Assembly (NCBI GenBank): GCA_013205275.1
Contig: JABMNG010000178.1
Coordinates: 1 to 14,617, forward strand
Reading direction: 5' to 3'
Origin: Methylophilales bacterium
GTDB lineage: Bacteria > Pseudomonadota > Gammaproteobacteria > Burkholderiales > Methylophilaceae
DNA length: 14,617 nucleotides
The position numbers were made by a program, and so were the translations under genes. Positions 1-7,588 of the stretch are shown one piece after another; the stretch's first letter is position 1, and every line of letters starts with the position of its first letter. Under the pieces are notes generated by a model. That model had not been told where the DNA came from, ran no database searches, and worked only from the letters and a program-made list of their open reading frames with translations.

Positions 1-529
1 AACTAAGGGTCCAAAATATATTAGCTAAAAATAGTGCCCAGGCCTCAAACGGAAGCATCCCAAGAGTCGCAGAAAAAGCCATTAAAATACCAAACCCGAA
101 TGAAATTCCGAGGATCAACTGTGGTAATGCAAAAAATCTTTTAGAAAATGGATAAATTACTGCCGATATGACCGCCAAAAAAGACAACATTATTGTCAAA
201 CAATTTAATTGCAACACTAGCAAAAAGGCCATGAGTAAAAGCACCATGAAGTAAATTAATGCTAGTTTTACAGAAATTATTCGATTCGCAAGGGGTCGAC
301 TTTTTGTTCTATTAACAAATTTATCAATATTTCGGTCTGCTAAATCATTTGCAATACAGCCCGCTGATCTCATCAAAATAGTGCCTAGAATAAATATGAT
401 TAATATTTTTAGTGCTGGGATGCCTTGTTGTGCAACCCATAAAGCAATTAATGTTGGCCATAACAATAAAAAAATTCCAATAGGCTTATTAATTCTACTT
501 AGTGTGATGATGTTTTTTAAATGATTCAT
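1..529 (-). CDS. ubiA: 4-hydroxybenzoate polyprenyltransferase UbiA (C-terminus outside window)
   Basis: Integral membrane prenyltransferase that attaches the polyprenyl tail to 4-hydroxybenzoate, the second committed step of ubiquinone synthesis. Only the first 176 codons are present; the family is usually about 285-290 residues, so roughly the last third lies beyond the left edge. I translated it by hand and the frame is open throughout. It begins MNHLKNIITLSRINKPIG, typical of the family, and carries the first Mg-prenyl diphosphate motif NDLADRNID at residues 61-69, followed by NRTKSRPLA. Long hydrophobic segments before and after this motif fit membrane helices. The visible end (FWTL) is just before the expected second Asp-rich motif. 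Its ATG overlaps the ubiC stop by 4 bp (ATGA), which suggests translational coupling to the enzyme that makes its substrate. Identification is firm; the length comparison is family knowledge. Confidence 0.95.
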   Translation of the reverse strand, partial: MNHLKNIITLSRINKPIGIFLLLWPTLIALWVAQQGIPALKILIIFILGTILMRSAGCIANDLADRNIDKFVNRTKSRPLANRIISVKLALIYFMVLLLMAFLLVLQLNCLTIMLSFLAVISAVIYPFSKRFFALPQLILGISFGFGILMAFSATLGMLPFEAWALFLANIFWTLS

Positions 530-1050
530 TTAATAAATTTTAATTTTTCAAAGCTCTTAAAAAAGACTTCCGTTAACAAAGCTTCTTTTTTATTATAATC
601 AAACACTGATTGACGGCTAACTAAAATATTGGAGTCATCGTGGCCAATTCGCCTTACACTTTTAGATAAATTATCATTCTTTGAATATATACGGTAAGCG
701 AACGATGATCGCTTGATAACTTTTTGCTCAAATACAATATCTGAAAGAGGATTATCTTTTAACCTCTTCATTCTTCCCCAAAATCCCCGCAAATTAATTT
801 TAGGCGTTACTGTTCTTGCGTACATAATAGGTTGCCCATCTGCGTAAATCATAACTTCTCTTAAATAAAGACGGGTGCTCTTAAAATTTTTAAATTTACC
901 GACCTCTATTCTAAGAAATTTTTTTATGGTTGGTCTAACTTGTACGATCTCAAAGCGTGCAATATTCTTCACGCGCTTACTAAGTGATTTTTTGTTTGCT
1001 AACCAAAATCGTAATTCCGTTCTATCACTAATTTTTTTTTGCCATTCCAT
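526..1050 (-). CDS. ubiC: Chorismate lyase UbiC
   Basis: Soluble enzyme that splits chorismate into pyruvate and 4-hydroxybenzoate, the aromatic precursor of ubiquinone. It has 174 residues, near the usual 165-180. Recognisable segments are LYLREVMIYADGQP (61-74), with Arg64 matching the catalytic/product-binding Arg76 of the E. coli enzyme; YARTVTP (77-83); DNPLSDIVF (99-107), matching the TPLGRYLF region; and LLTEVFF (158-164), with Glu161 matching E. coli Glu155. The rest is poorly conserved, as is normal for this family. A GAGAG stretch inside the end of recG can serve as ribosome binding site about 7 nt before the ATG. Only 1 bp separates it from the recG stop, and it overlaps ubiA by 4 bp. 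Codons 4-7 contain a run of nine A, a possible slippage site. Confidence 0.93.
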   Translation of the reverse strand: MEWQKKISDRTELRFWLANKKSLSKRVKNIARFEIVQVRPTIKKFLRIEVGKFKNFKSTRLYLREVMIYADGQPIMYARTVTPKINLRGFWGRMKRLKDNPLSDIVFEQKVIKRSSFAYRIYSKNDNLSKSVRRIGHDDSNILVSRQSVFDYNKKEALLTEVFFKSFEKLKFIK

Positions 1051-1051
1051 A

Positions 1052-3100
1052 TTAAGCTCTCGAATTTTCTTGATAATTTTTAAGCCATCTTTCTAAATGA
1101 TTGCCAATAGAAGGGTGTCGTTCCTTTATTAAGTCGTCTGCATCTTTTTTTGCTAGTTCTAATAAAGCGTGGTCTCTTTGAATATCGGCAACTCTTAATC
1201 CTGGAACTCCGCTCTGCTTTATACCAAGAAACTCACCCGGCCCTCTAATCTTTAAATCTTCTTCAGCAATTTTAAAGCCGTCATTATTTTCATATATTGT
1301 TTTTAGTCTCTGTTTTGCTACTGCCGATAACTTTTTTTGATATAACATAATACAGACACTTTTTTTAGCTCCCCTTCCAATTCGCCCTCTTAGTTGATGG
1401 AGCTGTGACAGCCCCATTCGCTCAGAATTTTCAATAATCATTAATGTCGCATTCGGGACATCCACCCCAACCTCTATGACAGTTGTTGCCACTAAAATTT
1501 TGATTTCATTACCCTTGAACTTCTTCATAATACTTTCTTTTTCTGAAGACTTCATTCGCCCATGGACTAATCCAACCTGATGCTGTGAGAAATACTCTTT
1601 TAGTGTTGAGTGGGTGTTTTCTGCTGTTTCTAATTGTAGTGTCTCACTTTCCTCAATCAGAGGGCAAACCCAATAGGCCTGACTTCCATTATTAACCTCT
1701 TGATTAATTTTTTCTAAAATCTCTTTTCTTCGACTTTCAGAAAATAATTTAGTTGTAATGATCTGTCTACCAGGCGGCAATTCGTTGATAATCGATATGT
1801 CCATATCAGCAAAATAGCTCATTGACAATGTTCGGGGAATTGGGGTTGCGCTCATCATTAATTGGTGAGCCTCATATTGTTGATCAATAAAATTATTCTT
1901 TCTTAATTTAATTCTTTGCTCAACTCCAAAGCGGTGCTGTTCATCAATGATATAAAGAGCTAGGCTCTTGAAGCTTACGGCGTCTTGAAACAATGCATGA
2001 GTGCCGATAACAATCTGTGATTCTCCAGTTTTAATCTTTTCCTGAATTATTTTTTTATTGCTGGGGGTCATGCTCCCTATGAGCAATTCAACACTAATGC
2101 CAAGTGGGGCAAGCCATTGTTTTACTTTACTAAAATGTTGTTCTGCAAGTATTTCTGTCGGCGCCATAAAGGCCACTTGGAATCCAGACTTAATTACTTG
2201 AATGGCGGCCATAACAGCCACAACCGTTTTTCCACTTCCAACATCCCCCTGAAGGAGTCGGCTCATTGGATAATTATTTTTCAAATCATTACAAATTTCT
2301 CTTAAGGTTATTTCTTGTTGTCCAGTAAGATTAAACTCTAAATTTTTAATAAAAGATTGATGTATGTCATCCGAAAATTGAATTGGCATTGCTTTGTGAA
2401 TTTTTTTTTGATGGTAAAGGCCTCGTAAATAAAGCTGTTGTGCTAGTAGTTCGTCATAAATCATACGCTGAAAATTGATTGTCTTTTTTTGGTTCAATAA
2501 GTCTATTTCATTTTCTTTTGAAGGAGAATGGATTTCTTTAATGGCATCCATCAGTTGCGGTAAATTTCTTTTGAAATACACGTCCGGGAAATAATCATAA
2601 TAACTATTAAGCTCTAGTGCCTTCTCAATTGACTTACTGATTAACTTACATAAATTTTTTTGTGATAGGCCGGCTGTTGTTGGGTAGATTGGGGTATAGG
2701 TTTGAGGTAACTGATTATCTTCCTTGATGGCTTTATATTGAGGGTGGATCATTTCTTTAGAATACGAATTATTCTTTACTTCACCGAAAACACGAATCTC
2801 ACTTCCTTCCGTCAATTCTCGAATTTGACTCGGATAAAAATTGATAAACCTTAGTTGAATAATTCCAGAGCTATCTTCGACGGTAACCATTAAATTTTTA
2901 CGTGGCCCGTAATTAACTTTGGCCTGGATAATAATGCCCCGTATTTGCACAAAATTACCCGGCAAAATATTTTTTATAAGCTCAATTTTAGTTTCATCTT
3001 GATAGCGAGCTGGAAAATGAAGGAGTAAATCAAATACCGTTCCAATCTGTAGCTTACGCAGCTTGGTTGTTTGTGCAGGGGTAAAAAATGATTTTGGCAA
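1052..3100 (-). CDS. recG: ATP-dependent DNA helicase RecG
   Basis: Superfamily 2 double-strand DNA translocase that regresses stalled replication forks and processes branched recombination intermediates. It has 682 residues (E. coli 693). An N-terminal wedge/OB region spans roughly 1-240. The motor follows: Walker A GDVGSGKT (285-292), DEQH box (386-389), SATPIPRT (417-424), HGRM (513-516), VIEVGVDVP (541-549) and QLRGRIGRG (569-577). The C-terminal GEFLGIKQSG segment (about 623-632) matches the translocation motif region. The start must be TTG at 3100-3098: the frame is closed by the ridA stop seven codons upstream, and no ATG or GTG lies between. An AGG sits 6 nt before it, so initiation is probably modest. 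The N-terminus is about a dozen residues shorter than in E. coli but keeps the TVFDLLLHFPARYQDET block. It lies 18 bp after ridA in the same run. Confidence 0.96.
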   Translation of the reverse strand: MPKSFFTPAQTTKLRKLQIGTVFDLLLHFPARYQDETKIELIKNILPGNFVQIRGIIIQAKVNYGPRKNLMVTVEDSSGIIQLRFINFYPSQIRELTEGSEIRVFGEVKNNSYSKEMIHPQYKAIKEDNQLPQTYTPIYPTTAGLSQKNLCKLISKSIEKALELNSYYDYFPDVYFKRNLPQLMDAIKEIHSPSKENEIDLLNQKKTINFQRMIYDELLAQQLYLRGLYHQKKIHKAMPIQFSDDIHQSFIKNLEFNLTGQQEITLREICNDLKNNYPMSRLLQGDVGSGKTVVAVMAAIQVIKSGFQVAFMAPTEILAEQHFSKVKQWLAPLGISVELLIGSMTPSNKKIIQEKIKTGESQIVIGTHALFQDAVSFKSLALYIIDEQHRFGVEQRIKLRKNNFIDQQYEAHQLMMSATPIPRTLSMSYFADMDISIINELPPGRQIITTKLFSESRRKEILEKINQEVNNGSQAYWVCPLIEESETLQLETAENTHSTLKEYFSQHQVGLVHGRMKSSEKESIMKKFKGNEIKILVATTVIEVGVDVPNATLMIIENSERMGLSQLHQLRGRIGRGAKKSVCIMLYQKKLSAVAKQRLKTIYENNDGFKIAEEDLKIRGPGEFLGIKQSGVPGLRVADIQRDHALLELAKKDADDLIKERHPSIGNHLERWLKNYQENSRA

Positions 3101-3118
3101 TTGGGACCTATTGCCCTT

Positions 3119-3499
3119 CTAATCTTCTACTACAAATCCATCTGCCTCAATGAGAGCACCTTTAGGCAAAGATAAAACACCTACCGCAGCTCTTGCTGGA
3201 TATGGCTCATTAAAATAGCTAGTCATAATCTCATTTACCATAGAGAAATGATTCAAATCTGTCAGATAAATATTTAACTTAACAAGATCGTCAGTAGTTG
3301 CGTTTGAGGCTTTAATAACTTCTATTAAGTTTTTAAACACCTGATGGATTTGTGCTTCTATTCCTTCTACTAGAATCATTGACGTTGGATCTAAACCAAT
3401 CTGTCCAGACAGAAAAATAATATTATTTTTTTTGATTGCTTGTGAGTAAGTTCCAATAGCCGAGGGGGCTTTGGTTGTTTTAATGACAGTTTTGGTCAT
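3119..3499 (-). CDS. ridA: RidA family enamine/imine deaminase
   Basis: Small cytosolic YjgF/YER057c/UK114-family protein. In characterised members it hydrolyses reactive enamine/imine intermediates, such as 2-aminoacrylate released by PLP enzymes, and so protects PLP-dependent enzymes. It has 126 residues, the usual length, and would form trimers. Family landmarks are IGTYSQAI (15-22), SGQIGLDP (31-38), YPARAAVGV (100-108) and LPKGALIEAD (111-120). Arg103 and Glu118 correspond to the conserved active-site Arg and Glu. The end reads DGFVVED, where the family commonly has an A-(I/V)-A pattern, a minor variation. It sits 18 bp downstream of spoT/rel and 18 bp upstream of recG, the place held by trmH in E. 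coli; ridA beside spoT is, to my knowledge, common in other proteobacteria. Confidence 0.93.
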   Translation of the reverse strand: MTKTVIKTTKAPSAIGTYSQAIKKNNIIFLSGQIGLDPTSMILVEGIEAQIHQVFKNLIEVIKASNATTDDLVKLNIYLTDLNHFSMVNEIMTSYFNEPYPARAAVGVLSLPKGALIEADGFVVED

Positions 3500-3517
3500 G
3501 AATTTTTTTCCAAATAT

Positions 3518-5716
3518 TTATGCGACTGATTTTACACGATTGATTCTGTTAATTTTAGAGATTTTCCTTAAATTCCTAATCAATTCTGCCAAATGTAATC
3601 GGTTACGAACTTGAACAACAAAATTTAGGGTAGCAAATGTGCTTCCATCAGGTTGATCCAATGACACATTATCAATATTTGAATTTGAAGCTGCGATGAC
3701 CGAAGCAATTTTACCTAGCATGCCTTTTTCATTCACAACCAAAATACTCAGATTGACATTAAATAATCGATTGGGTTCAGGCTCCCACTCAACATCAACC
3801 CACCTGTCATGATCGGGTTTAAATTTTCTAATAGACGGACAATCATGAGTATGAATAATCAATCCACTGTCTTTATTAATAAATCCTAAAATTGGATCAC
3901 CGGGTATTGGATGGCAACATATCGCGAGTTGAATGGCCATACCTTCAGAGCCCTTTATCGAGATAACATCTAAGAATTTACTTTGATTTATTGTTTTCTT
4001 GCCGCCATCCATAATGACCGTTAATTGATGGGCGACCATTACGTTAACTTTCTTACCTAATGCCAGCTCTATCAATACCGCATCTTTTGAGGGCATATGG
4101 TAATCATGAATAAGTTTATCCCAATGTTTCTTCTTAATTGAATCCGGATCAATATGAAATGCCTTCAATGCATTATTAAGCATGCTATAACCAAGTATGA
4201 CTAAATCATTAGATTCTGCAGACCTTAGAAAAGTTCTAATCTGTGATCTTGCCTTTCCAGTAATCACAAAATTTAGCCAGGCTGGATTTGGTTTTGCTAG
4301 AGGCGCAGTAATGACCTCAATATGATCACCTGTCTTTATTTCCGTTCGAAGGGGTACTAATTCTTGATTAATCTTCGCCGCAATGGTGCTGTTTCCTACG
4401 TCAGTATGAATCGAATATGCATAGTCAATTGTTGTTGATCCTTTAGGCAAGTTAAATATAGTGCCTTTTGGAGAAAAAACATAGACCTCGTCTGGGAAAA
4501 GATCTACTTTTAAATGTTCCAGGAACTCCAAGGAATCCGAGCCTTCTGTTTGAATCTCTAGGAGCCTTTTAAGCCACTGATTAGTTTGCTGCTGAAGTTG
4601 AGTAACATGAGCATCTTTGGTTTTATATAGCCAATGCGAGGCCACTCCAGCTTCAGCCAGATGATGCATTGATTCTGTTCTGATTTGTATTTCAAGCGGC
4701 ATACCAAATGGACCAAATAATGTAGTGTGCAATGATTGGTATCCATTGGCTTTAGGGATTGCGATGTAATCTTTAAACTTTCCCGGTATGGGTTTATACA
4801 GCGAATGAAGTGCACCTAGTGAAACATAACAGTCATTAATATCTTGTGTAATAATTCGAAATGCATAAATATCATTGATCTGTGAAAAACTAGAATGTTT
4901 TTTAATCATTTTCTTATGGATGCTAGAAGGATTCTTTTCTCTGCCATGCACGTCAGCACGTACCTTGAATGTTGTTAGCTTTTCTCTAATTTCAAAAAGG
5001 GTTTTTTCTACTACCTCCTTACGATTACCTCTGGTTGAAAGGATAGCCTTTGTAATTGTTTTGTATCGAAGAGGGTGGATATATTGAAAACATAAATCCT
5101 CTAACTCCTGATAAATACCATTTAGGCCTAATCGATTAGCGATTGGAGAATAAATATCGAGTGTTTCTTGTGAGATCCTTATTCTTTTTGCTGGACTCAG
5201 ATGATCTAAGGTTTGCATATTGTGGAGTCGATCTGCCAACTTAATAAGGATGACTCTAACGTCTTGTGACATCGCTAATAACATTTTTCTGAAATTTTCT
5301 GCTTGGGCTTGTGAGGCGTCCTCAAAATGTATTTTATCTAGCTTAGACAGTCCCTCTACTAGCTTTGCTACTTGGGGCCCAAATTTATCTTGAATTTCAA
5401 CAAGTGTGGATTTTGTATCTTCCACGACATCATGAAGCAATGCTGCTTGAATAGAAGGGCCATCTAAATGGAGTTTCGCTGCAATGCAAGCAACCGACAC
5501 AGGGTGCATAATATATTCTTCACCACTACGTCTTGTTTGCCCGGCATGGGCATTGAAGCTATATTCATAAGCGCGCCATATTACCTCAATCTCTTCTTGA
5601 GGTAGGTAAGGTCTTAATAGTTGTGTGAGTCTTGAATCTTCAGAGTTTGCAGGCAATAATTGGGGTAATGCTTTATTCGTTTGTTCCGCTATTTTTGACT
5701 GAGCGGTGTTTCCCAT
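3518..5716 (-). CDS. spoT: Bifunctional (p)ppGpp synthetase/hydrolase, SpoT/Rel type
   Basis: Makes and degrades the alarmone (p)ppGpp. It has 732 residues with the complete long-RSH domain order. The HD hydrolase domain is about 45-200; the metal ligands of Rel_Seq (His53, His77, Asp78, Asp144) match His71, His95, Asp96 and Asp162 with identical spacing. The synthetase domain is about 230-365, with GREKNPSSIHKKM (258-270), Asp282 in DIYAFR, and the putative catalytic Glu342 in EIQIRT. The substrate-loop motif is KFKD (313-316), the basic RXKD-like class of bifunctional enzymes rather than the acidic EXDD of monofunctional RelA. The TGS domain is about 410-472, the conserved CCHPIPGD is at 600-607, and the ACT domain is about 655-732. 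Both activities therefore look intact. A GGGGGA stretch 4-9 nt before the ATG can act as ribosome binding site. Whether a second RSH gene exists elsewhere cannot be judged. Confidence 0.96.
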   Translation of the reverse strand: MGNTAQSKIAEQTNKALPQLLPANSEDSRLTQLLRPYLPQEEIEVIWRAYEYSFNAHAGQTRRSGEEYIMHPVSVACIAAKLHLDGPSIQAALLHDVVEDTKSTLVEIQDKFGPQVAKLVEGLSKLDKIHFEDASQAQAENFRKMLLAMSQDVRVILIKLADRLHNMQTLDHLSPAKRIRISQETLDIYSPIANRLGLNGIYQELEDLCFQYIHPLRYKTITKAILSTRGNRKEVVEKTLFEIREKLTTFKVRADVHGREKNPSSIHKKMIKKHSSFSQINDIYAFRIITQDINDCYVSLGALHSLYKPIPGKFKDYIAIPKANGYQSLHTTLFGPFGMPLEIQIRTESMHHLAEAGVASHWLYKTKDAHVTQLQQQTNQWLKRLLEIQTEGSDSLEFLEHLKVDLFPDEVYVFSPKGTIFNLPKGSTTIDYAYSIHTDVGNSTIAAKINQELVPLRTEIKTGDHIEVITAPLAKPNPAWLNFVITGKARSQIRTFLRSAESNDLVILGYSMLNNALKAFHIDPDSIKKKHWDKLIHDYHMPSKDAVLIELALGKKVNVMVAHQLTVIMDGGKKTINQSKFLDVISIKGSEGMAIQLAICCHPIPGDPILGFINKDSGLIIHTHDCPSIRKFKPDHDRWVDVEWEPEPNRLFNVNLSILVVNEKGMLGKIASVIAASNSNIDNVSLDQPDGSTFATLNFVVQVRNRLHLAELIRNLRKISKINRINRVKSVA

Positions 5717-5744
5717 GAATCCCCCAACTTAGGTATTAATAAAA

Positions 5745-5957
5745 TTATCCAACATTTTGAATGAGAATATCTTCGCCAATTAATCCAGCAGCAATCTCTC
5801 TTAATGCAATAACTGAAGGCTTATCTTTCGAACCTTTAAGATCAATTAATGGTTCTGCACCATTCGCAAGTTGCCTAGATCTTAATGCGGCCACTAAAGT
5901 CAATTGAAAACGGTTAGGTATTAATTCTAAACAATCATCTACAGTAATTCGTGCCAT
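5745..5957 (-). CDS. rpoZ: DNA-directed RNA polymerase omega subunit
   Basis: Small RNA polymerase subunit that assists beta' folding and assembly. In E. coli its N-terminus forms part of ppGpp-binding site 1. It has 70 residues, slightly shorter than many omega proteins because the variable C-terminal tail is short. Core landmarks are [11 protein letters not shown] (1-11), [18 protein letters not shown] (13-30), [16 protein letters not shown] (45-60). The N-terminal Met-Ala-Arg used for ppGpp contact in E. coli is kept. GGAG lies 5 nt before the ATG, one of the clearest ribosome binding sites in this run. It lies 15 bp after gmk and 28 bp before spoT/rel. Confidence 0.96.
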   Translation of the reverse strand: MARITVDDCLELIPNRFQLTLVAALRSRQLANGAEPLIDLKGSKDKPSVIALREIAAGLIGEDILIQNVG

Positions 5958-5972
5958 TGTTGCTCCATAAAA

Positions 5973-6596
5973 TTATTTTCTTAACTCATTAATCAGGGCA
6001 TGATGCCTTTGAATTTGTTTCTGAGTTTTTAATGTTTCTGACTTAATAATGACCTCCAACTCTTTTAGGGCACAATCAAAATCGTCGTTGATTGTAACAT
6101 AATCAAATTTTTCCAAGTGACTCATTTCATCCTTCGCTGCCGCCAACCGTTTAATAATAGTTTCTTCTGAGTCTTGGCCTCGATTTTTTAGTCTTGCTTG
6201 AAGCACTTCCATCGACGGAGGTAAAATAAAAACACTAATCGCTTCAGGATAAATCGATTTAACACTAAAGGCGCCCTGCCAATCTATCTCAAGAATAATG
6301 TCGGCACCTGTTTCTATTGTTTTTTGAATGATCTGTTTTGACGTTCCATACAGCGCTCCATGACACTGCGCCGTTTCTAAAAATACATTATTTGCTTGCA
6401 TCTCGAGAAACGTTGTTTCATTAATAAATCGATAATCAATACCATCTTCCTCTCCGGGTCTAGGGGGGCGGGTGGTATATGAAATGGACAGCGTAATATT
6501 GGGATTATTTTTTAATATAGCCTTCACGAGCGAAGTCTTTCCCGCTCCGGAGGCTGCCGTAATAATAAATAAATTTCCTGTCAGTGAATTAGCCAT
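5973..6596 (-). CDS. gmk: Guanylate kinase
   Basis: Phosphorylates GMP to GDP with ATP, an essential step in GTP and dGTP supply. It has 207 residues, the normal size. The P-loop ASGAGKTS lies at 15-22. The GMP-binding segment SYTTRPPRPGEEDGIDY lies at 39-55 with Arg43 and Arg46. LYGTSK (82-87) and LEIDWQGA (102-109) are the other characteristic blocks, and R113-equivalent lid residues lie in the RLKNRGQDSEETIIKRL region (about 134-150). Its ATG shares one base with the yicC stop (TAATG), so translational coupling is likely, and no strong Shine-Dalgarno is visible. Guanylate kinase is a known direct ppGpp target in some bacteria (notably Firmicutes), which makes its place beside rpoZ and spoT/rel notable; inhibition of this protein is not shown by the sequence. 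Confidence 0.96.
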   Translation of the reverse strand: MANSLTGNLFIITAASGAGKTSLVKAILKNNPNITLSISYTTRPPRPGEEDGIDYRFINETTFLEMQANNVFLETAQCHGALYGTSKQIIQKTIETGADIILEIDWQGAFSVKSIYPEAISVFILPPSMEVLQARLKNRGQDSEETIIKRLAAAKDEMSHLEKFDYVTINDDFDCALKELEVIIKSETLKTQKQIQRHHALINELRK

Positions 6597-7459
6597 TATT
6601 CAATATTCTGTATTTGTTCTCGAATTTGTTCAATCAAAACTTTCAATTCTACTGAGATTTGTGAGATATCAACTGAAATTGCTTTTGACCCCAAGGTATT
6701 CGCTTCACGATTAAATTCCTGCATCAGAAAATCCATTTTCTTTCCTACTGGCTCTTTAACTGTTAAGAGTCGCTTTAATTCTTTTAAGTGTGACTCTAAT
6801 CGATCAATCTCTTCAGTAACATCCGACTTCTGTATAAAAATTAACAGCTCCTGTTTTAAGCGGTCACCTTCAATATCAATGAGCGCCTCCTTGAATTTTT
6901 TTTGAATTTTTCCTTGATGGATTTTAATTGCAGTGGGCATAATTTTCTTAGTCTGGTTGATTAATTTCTCAATCGCCTTGGCATTATTAAGAATAACTTT
7001 AGAAATATTGCCCCCCTCCCTCTGGCGGTCAGCAATAATTTTTTGTATGGCTCTCGGAAAAGTTGTCAGAATAATCTTACTTATATAGCGGCTATCGACA
7101 CCTTCCTTTACAGTGCCCAATAATTTCATAATTTCAATCGGATCTATTAATGCAGGGTTTTTGATGTGGCCCGCTATTTTTTCTACGGACTGGATTAATG
7201 ATTTAATTTCATTCGCGTCAATCTTTTTAGTATTAAATCCAACCTCATTGGGTCTTAGATAAACTCTACAATCAATTTTCCCACGAGAAATCTTGGCTAA
7301 AATTAACTCACGAATCTGCGATTCATATATTCTTAACTCATCGCTTAATTTGAGTTGTAATTCAAAATAACGGCTATTGAGTGTTCTAATTTCAATGACT
7401 AAGTTACCAAATTTTGTATCTTGTTCGCCAAAGAAAAACCCTGTCATGCTTGAAATCAT
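6596..7459 (-). CDS. yicC: YicC/YloC family endoribonuclease
   Basis: YicC-family RNase; the E. coli member has been described as an endoribonuclease acting on RNA including the small RNA RyhB. It has 287 residues, the full family length. The N-terminus MISSMTGFFFGEQ matches the family's MI-SMTGF start, followed by EIRTLNSRYFE (23-33) and RGKIDCRV (59-66). A helical middle leads to the C-terminal signature FLMQEFNREANTLGSKA (243-259) and VELKVLIEQIREQIQNIE (270-287), which identifies the family beyond doubt. GAGGG (7466-7470 on this strand) lies 6 nt before the ATG, a good ribosome binding site. It is the first gene of the long minus-strand run and is divergent from rph, an arrangement shared with E. 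coli. Confidence 0.94.
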   Translation of the reverse strand: MISSMTGFFFGEQDTKFGNLVIEIRTLNSRYFELQLKLSDELRIYESQIRELILAKISRGKIDCRVYLRPNEVGFNTKKIDANEIKSLIQSVEKIAGHIKNPALIDPIEIMKLLGTVKEGVDSRYISKIILTTFPRAIQKIIADRQREGGNISKVILNNAKAIEKLINQTKKIMPTAIKIHQGKIQKKFKEALIDIEGDRLKQELLIFIQKSDVTEEIDRLESHLKELKRLLTVKEPVGKKMDFLMQEFNREANTLGSKAISVDISQISVELKVLIEQIREQIQNIE

Positions 7460-7481
7460 CTTTTACCCTCAATAATTTTCT

Positions 7482-7509
7482 ATTTTAACAACCTTATGCT
7501 TAATTATAA
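7482..7509 (-). promoter_or_regulatory. Candidate extended -10 promoter for the yicC operon
   Basis: On the minus strand, TGTTAAAAT (7490 down to 7482) is an extended -10. TTATAA (7509 down to 7504) lies 16 bp upstream and matches four positions of TTGACA. The leader would be about 16 nt with GAGGG in place. A competing perfect TATAAT lies at 7508-7503 without a good -35; either or both may be used. Confidence 0.45.
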
Positions 7510-7530
7510 CGACAAACACAATAAATCCAC

Positions 7531-7559
7531 TTAATTAGCTGCTCGCGATAGACTATAAT
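7531..7559 (+). promoter_or_regulatory. Candidate sigma-70 promoter for rph operon
   Basis: A perfect TATAAT at 7554-7559 has TTAATT at 7531-7536 with a 17-bp spacer. The -35 matches TTGACA at only three positions, so the call rests on the -10. Transcription would start near 7566, giving a leader of about 23 nt that carries the AAGGAA ribosome binding site. Confidence 0.55.
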
Positions 7560-7561
7560 TC

Positions 7562-7579
7562 AATATTAAGAATATTAAG
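7562..7579 (+). repeat. Tandem 9-bp duplication in the rph leader
   Basis: AATATTAAG occurs twice head to tail (7562-7570 and 7571-7579), directly after the candidate -10 and running into the ribosome binding site. It covers the likely transcription start and most of the short leader. In such AT-rich DNA it may be chance or a slippage product. Confidence 0.8.
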
Positions 7580-7582
7580 GAA
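7577..7582 (+). promoter_or_regulatory. Ribosome binding site of rph
   Basis: AAGGAA lies 6 nt before the ATG at 7589. It decides the start over the out-of-frame ATG at 7582-7584. It lies just at the end of a perfect 9-bp tandem duplication. Confidence 0.75.
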
Positions 7583-7588
7583 TGTGCA

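Larger units (their letters stand above)
7460..7588. promoter_or_regulatory. Divergent yicC / rph promoter region
   Basis: This 129-bp gap holds the 5' ends of two oppositely directed operons and is the only plausible start for the eight-gene minus-strand run. It is strongly AT-rich and contains candidate promoters for both directions, listed separately. I found no convincing palindromic operator of useful length, no riboswitch-like conserved core and no small ORF. Both candidate -10 elements on the minus strand lie within 30 bp of each other, so which one is used cannot be decided from sequence alone. Confidence 0.75.

Noticed and set aside
875..1096. Open frame on the plus strand across the ubiC/recG junction
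   Set aside because: It lies antisense to two confidently identified genes, has a hydrophobic shadow composition and no recognisable family.
4558..4815. 85-codon minus-strand frame inside spoT/rel
   Set aside because: It is an out-of-frame shadow of the synthetase domain, which is intact in the main frame.
7460..7588. A riboswitch, small RNA or small ORF in the divergent gap
   Set aside because: No conserved core, stable G+C-rich stem or coding frame with a ribosome binding site could be seen; promoters explain the space.
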